Part shown: one piece after another, positions 6,045-6,900 of the stretch
Position numbering within the stretch: position 1 is the stretch's first letter
How the letters are laid out: each line of letters opens with the position of its first letter
Origin: an uncultured Clostridia bacterium
GTDB taxonomy: Bacteria; Bacillota; Clostridia; Christensenellales; CAG-138
Length of the DNA stretch: 6,900 nt
NCBI GenBank assembly: GCA_937913075.1
Contig: CALEPU010000023.1
Location: 1 to 6,900, forward strand
Direction of reading: 5' to 3'
Notes under the pieces: model-generated
What the model was told of the DNA's origin: nothing
The model's database searches: none
What the model saw: only the letters and a program-made list of their open reading frames with translations
Position numbers and translations under genes: made by a program

Positions 6045-6118
6045 GGGCCTTTAGCTCAGTTGGTTAGAGCAGCCGGCTCATAACCGGCCGGTCCCGGGTT
6101 CGAGTCCCCGAAGGCCCA
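6045..6118 (+). tRNA. CAT-anticodon tRNA, probably tRNA-Ile2 (lysidine-modified) rather than Met
   Basis: Acceptor GGGCCTT/AAGGCCC, D arm AGCTCAGTTGGTTAGAGC, anticodon stem GCCGG/CCGGC with loop CTCATAA, discriminator A; CCA is not encoded. The T stem CCGGG/CCCCG has a C50-C64 mismatch. It lacks initiator features (it has a normal first pair and no GGG/CCC anticodon stem). C4-G69 and C5-G68 are among the features reported for recognition by the lysidine synthetase TilS, and the body resembles bacterial Ile2 tRNAs, so Ile2 is preferred. Elongator Met remains possible. Confidence 0.9.
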
Positions 6119-6127
6119 TTTTTATAT

Positions 6128-6200
6128 AGGGGTATAGCTCAGCTGGTAGAGCGGCGGTCTCCAAAACCGTAGGCCGAGGGTTCGAAGCCTTCTTCCCCTG
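6128..6200 (+). tRNA. tRNA-Trp (anticodon CCA)
   Basis: Acceptor AGGGGTA/TTCCCCT (T6-T67 mismatch), D arm AGCTCAGCTGGTAGAGC, anticodon stem GCGGT/ACCGT with loop CTCCAAA, T arm GAGGG-TTCGAAG-CCTTC, discriminator G as expected for Trp; no CCA encoded. It is the last gene of the operon and faces the integrase remnant. Confidence 0.94.
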
Positions 6201-6207
6201 CTCTGAT

Positions 6208-6254
6208 AAAAGTTCTTAGATTTGAATGATTTATTTGAATCTGAGAACTTTTTT
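6208..6254 (+). terminator. rho-independent terminator of the tRNA-5S operon
   Basis: AAAAGTTCTTAGATT (6208-6222) pairs with AATCTGAGAACTTTT (6238-6252) through 15 pairs including one T-G wobble, and the descending strand runs into six T residues (6249-6254). It begins 8 nt after tRNA-Trp. Confidence 0.9.
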
Positions 6255-6306
6255 CGTATATTTCTCGGATTCGGTTTGTTTTTCGATTGGAAAATTGTAA
6301 CGCTAA

Positions 6307-6336
6307 ATTGGACTGTATTGGACTCTATTTGACAGG
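6307..6336. repeat. three 10-bp direct repeats, possible integrase arm sites
   Basis: ATTGGACTGT, ATTGGACTCT and the degenerate ATTTGACAGG follow one another at exactly 10-bp spacing (6307, 6317, 6327). The phase places each copy on the same DNA face. They lie between tRNA-Trp and the integrase remnant; binding by the recombinase is inference. Confidence 0.6.
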
Positions 6337-6350
6337 TTTTTTCGAGTTTG

Positions 6351-6372
6351 TGTTGCACCGATGTTGCACTTC
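6351..6372. repeat. two 11-bp direct repeats next to the integrase stop
   Basis: TGTTGCACCGA (6351-6361) and TGTTGCACTTC (6362-6372) share the 8-bp core TGTTGCAC at an 11-bp period, directly after the stop of the integrase remnant. They look like another pair of arm-type protein sites. Confidence 0.6.
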
Positions 6373-6373
6373 T

Positions 6374-6640
6374 TTAAAGGCCCCAAGCGATTTCCATGCG
6401 GGAAATTGCTTCCTCTCTCCGAAGCTCTTCCTGATAATGAGAATAAATTTTGAGAGTGACATCAAGGGAGCTGTGCCCCATGATATACATGACCTGCTTC
6501 GGGTTCATGCCGCTGCGGATCAAACGTGTTGCGCAGGTGTGGCGAAGCTGATGCGGATATACATCAAAGTCGATGGGGCGCTTATTGATGGAGCGATGGA
6601 CTTTGATTGTGTTAGCGTAAACAATCTGTATCAGATATCT
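6374..6640 (-). pseudogene. 3' remnant of a tyrosine recombinase (phage-type integrase)
   Basis: The minus-strand frame from 6640 to TAA 6376-6374 encodes 88 residues of an integrase C-terminus. Residues 16-28 (RSINKRPIDFDVY) lead into PHQLRHTCAT with the H-x-x-R signature (H30, R33), then GMNPKQVMYIMGHSS with the conserved G-H, and TLKIYSHY with the expected nucleophile tyrosine. The first catalytic arginine, the core-binding and N-terminal domains are missing; the frame is closed by TGA at 6643-6641 and no ATG precedes the homology, so it is a truncated gene. DNA around it is visibly AT-rich compared with the genes to the left. It points at tRNA-Trp, the usual arrangement for elements integrated at tRNA genes. 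Family recognition is firm; the identity of the lost element is unknown. The spacer 6644-6690 shows nothing further. Confidence 0.88.
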
Positions 6641-6693
6641 TCAGGAATATTTATAGTTATTCTATTCGTAGAAAGAGAAAAATGAAGTTTTCC

Positions 6694-6722
6694 TTGACTT
6701 TTTGCAGGCGGCATTTTATAAT
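6694..6722 (+). promoter_or_regulatory. sigma-A promoter of the T-box transcript
   Basis: TTGACT (6694-6699), a 17-bp spacer and a perfect TATAAT (6717-6722). Initiation near 6729 is just before the T-box stem I. Confidence 0.85.
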
Positions 6723-6729
6723 TCGTTTA

Positions 6730-6900
6730 ATTGCTGAGAAGGGTAGGAGTACGCATTCGGTGCGGATTCAGAGAGAAGGCGGTCGGTGAAAGCCTTTATC
6801 TGCGCATTGCGGAAGGTCGGCCCGGAGCTTCGGGAGTGAACGAGAGTAGCTTTCGGCGGGTGGTTCCCGTTACAGAATCAGGGATCTTTCAAAATCCCGC
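6730..6900 (+). promoter_or_regulatory. T-box riboswitch, specifier GTC (Val), continues past the window
   Basis: T-box leaders sense uncharged tRNA and switch on aminoacyl-tRNA synthetase or amino-acid genes. Stem I is recognisable: K-turn strands TGAGA (6734-6738) and GAGC (6825-6828), lower helix GGGT/GCCC (6741-6744 with 6820-6823), the AGTA loop strand (6748-6751), helix CGCA/TGCG (6752-6755 with 6808-6811), AGAGAG (6770-6775), and the apical AAGGC/GCCTT stem with GGTGAAAG. The specifier strand after the helix is GAAG-GTC-G, aligning with the GAAA-GGC-A of B. subtilis glyQS, so the specifier is GTC (6816-6818). A later GTGAACGAGAGTAGC leads to the T-box core GGGTGGTTCCCG (6858-6869), whose TGGT would pair with ACCA. 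A GGGAT/ATCCC hairpin (6881-6898) lies near the edge; the full terminator and regulated gene are outside. Confidence 0.85.

Noticed and set aside
6122..6358. 78-codon minus-strand frame following the integrase stop in the same frame
   Set aside because: It runs through the antisense of the terminator and tRNA-Trp, starts with an unsupported GTG and matches nothing; it is a chance open stretch, although its first codons cover the direct repeats.
6301..6372. Short repeats considered as a CRISPR array
   Set aside because: Units are 10-11 bp, directly adjacent and without spacers; no cas genes are present in the window.
6287..6685. 132-codon plus-strand open frame right of the tRNA operon
   Set aside because: It lies antisense to the integrase remnant, whose minus-strand translation has clear catalytic motifs, and its own translation shows no recognisable domain and no ribosome site.

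Overview
The window looks like chromosomal DNA from a spore-forming, fairly GC-rich member of the Clostridia, possibly a Ruminococcaceae/Oscillospirales-type gut or rumen bacterium. The evidence is the sporulation pair yabP-yabQ, a lipoprotein carrying a cohesin-like and a dockerin domain, and a T-box leader. No 16S rRNA or other strong taxonomic marker is present, so the family assignment is inference.

Left part, plus strand (1-1652): the 3' three quarters of metK (S-adenosylmethionine synthetase, start outside the window), then, 10 nt later, a short-chain dehydrogenase/reductase. A strong hairpin at 1661-1697 separates these from the convergent minus-strand genes.

Centre, minus strand (5481 down to 1712): yabP-yabQ, sporulation genes overlapping by one base, come first in transcription order. 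Next is a sigma-A-like promoter and a tight cluster of psuK (pseudouridine kinase), psuG (pseudouridine-5'-phosphate glycosidase) and a cysteine-rich DUF1284 protein. PsuK and PsuG together salvage pseudouridine released by RNA turnover to uracil and ribose 5-phosphate; the DUF1284 protein is an unexplained passenger or partner. Last is a cohesin/dockerin lipoprotein with its own likely promoter.

Right part, plus strand (5641-6254): a stable-RNA operon with a strong promoter and an AT-rich upstream element. It contains tRNA-Lys(CTT), an isolated 5S rRNA starting 2 nt after the tRNA, tRNA-Asn(GTT), a CAT-anticodon tRNA that looks more like Ile2 than Met, tRNA-Trp(CCA), and a rho-independent terminator. 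Several of these tRNAs carry unusual helix mismatches.

Right end (6255-6900): AT-rich DNA holding the 3' remnant of a tyrosine recombinase/integrase gene on the minus strand, pointing at tRNA-Trp and followed by two sets of 10-11 bp direct repeats that resemble integrase arm sites. This is probably the scar of an element that once entered at the tRNA cluster. After it a new plus-strand promoter drives a T-box riboswitch that runs out of the window. Its specifier reads GTC and its T-box bases fit an A73 tRNA, which predicts a valine-related gene such as valS just beyond the edge.
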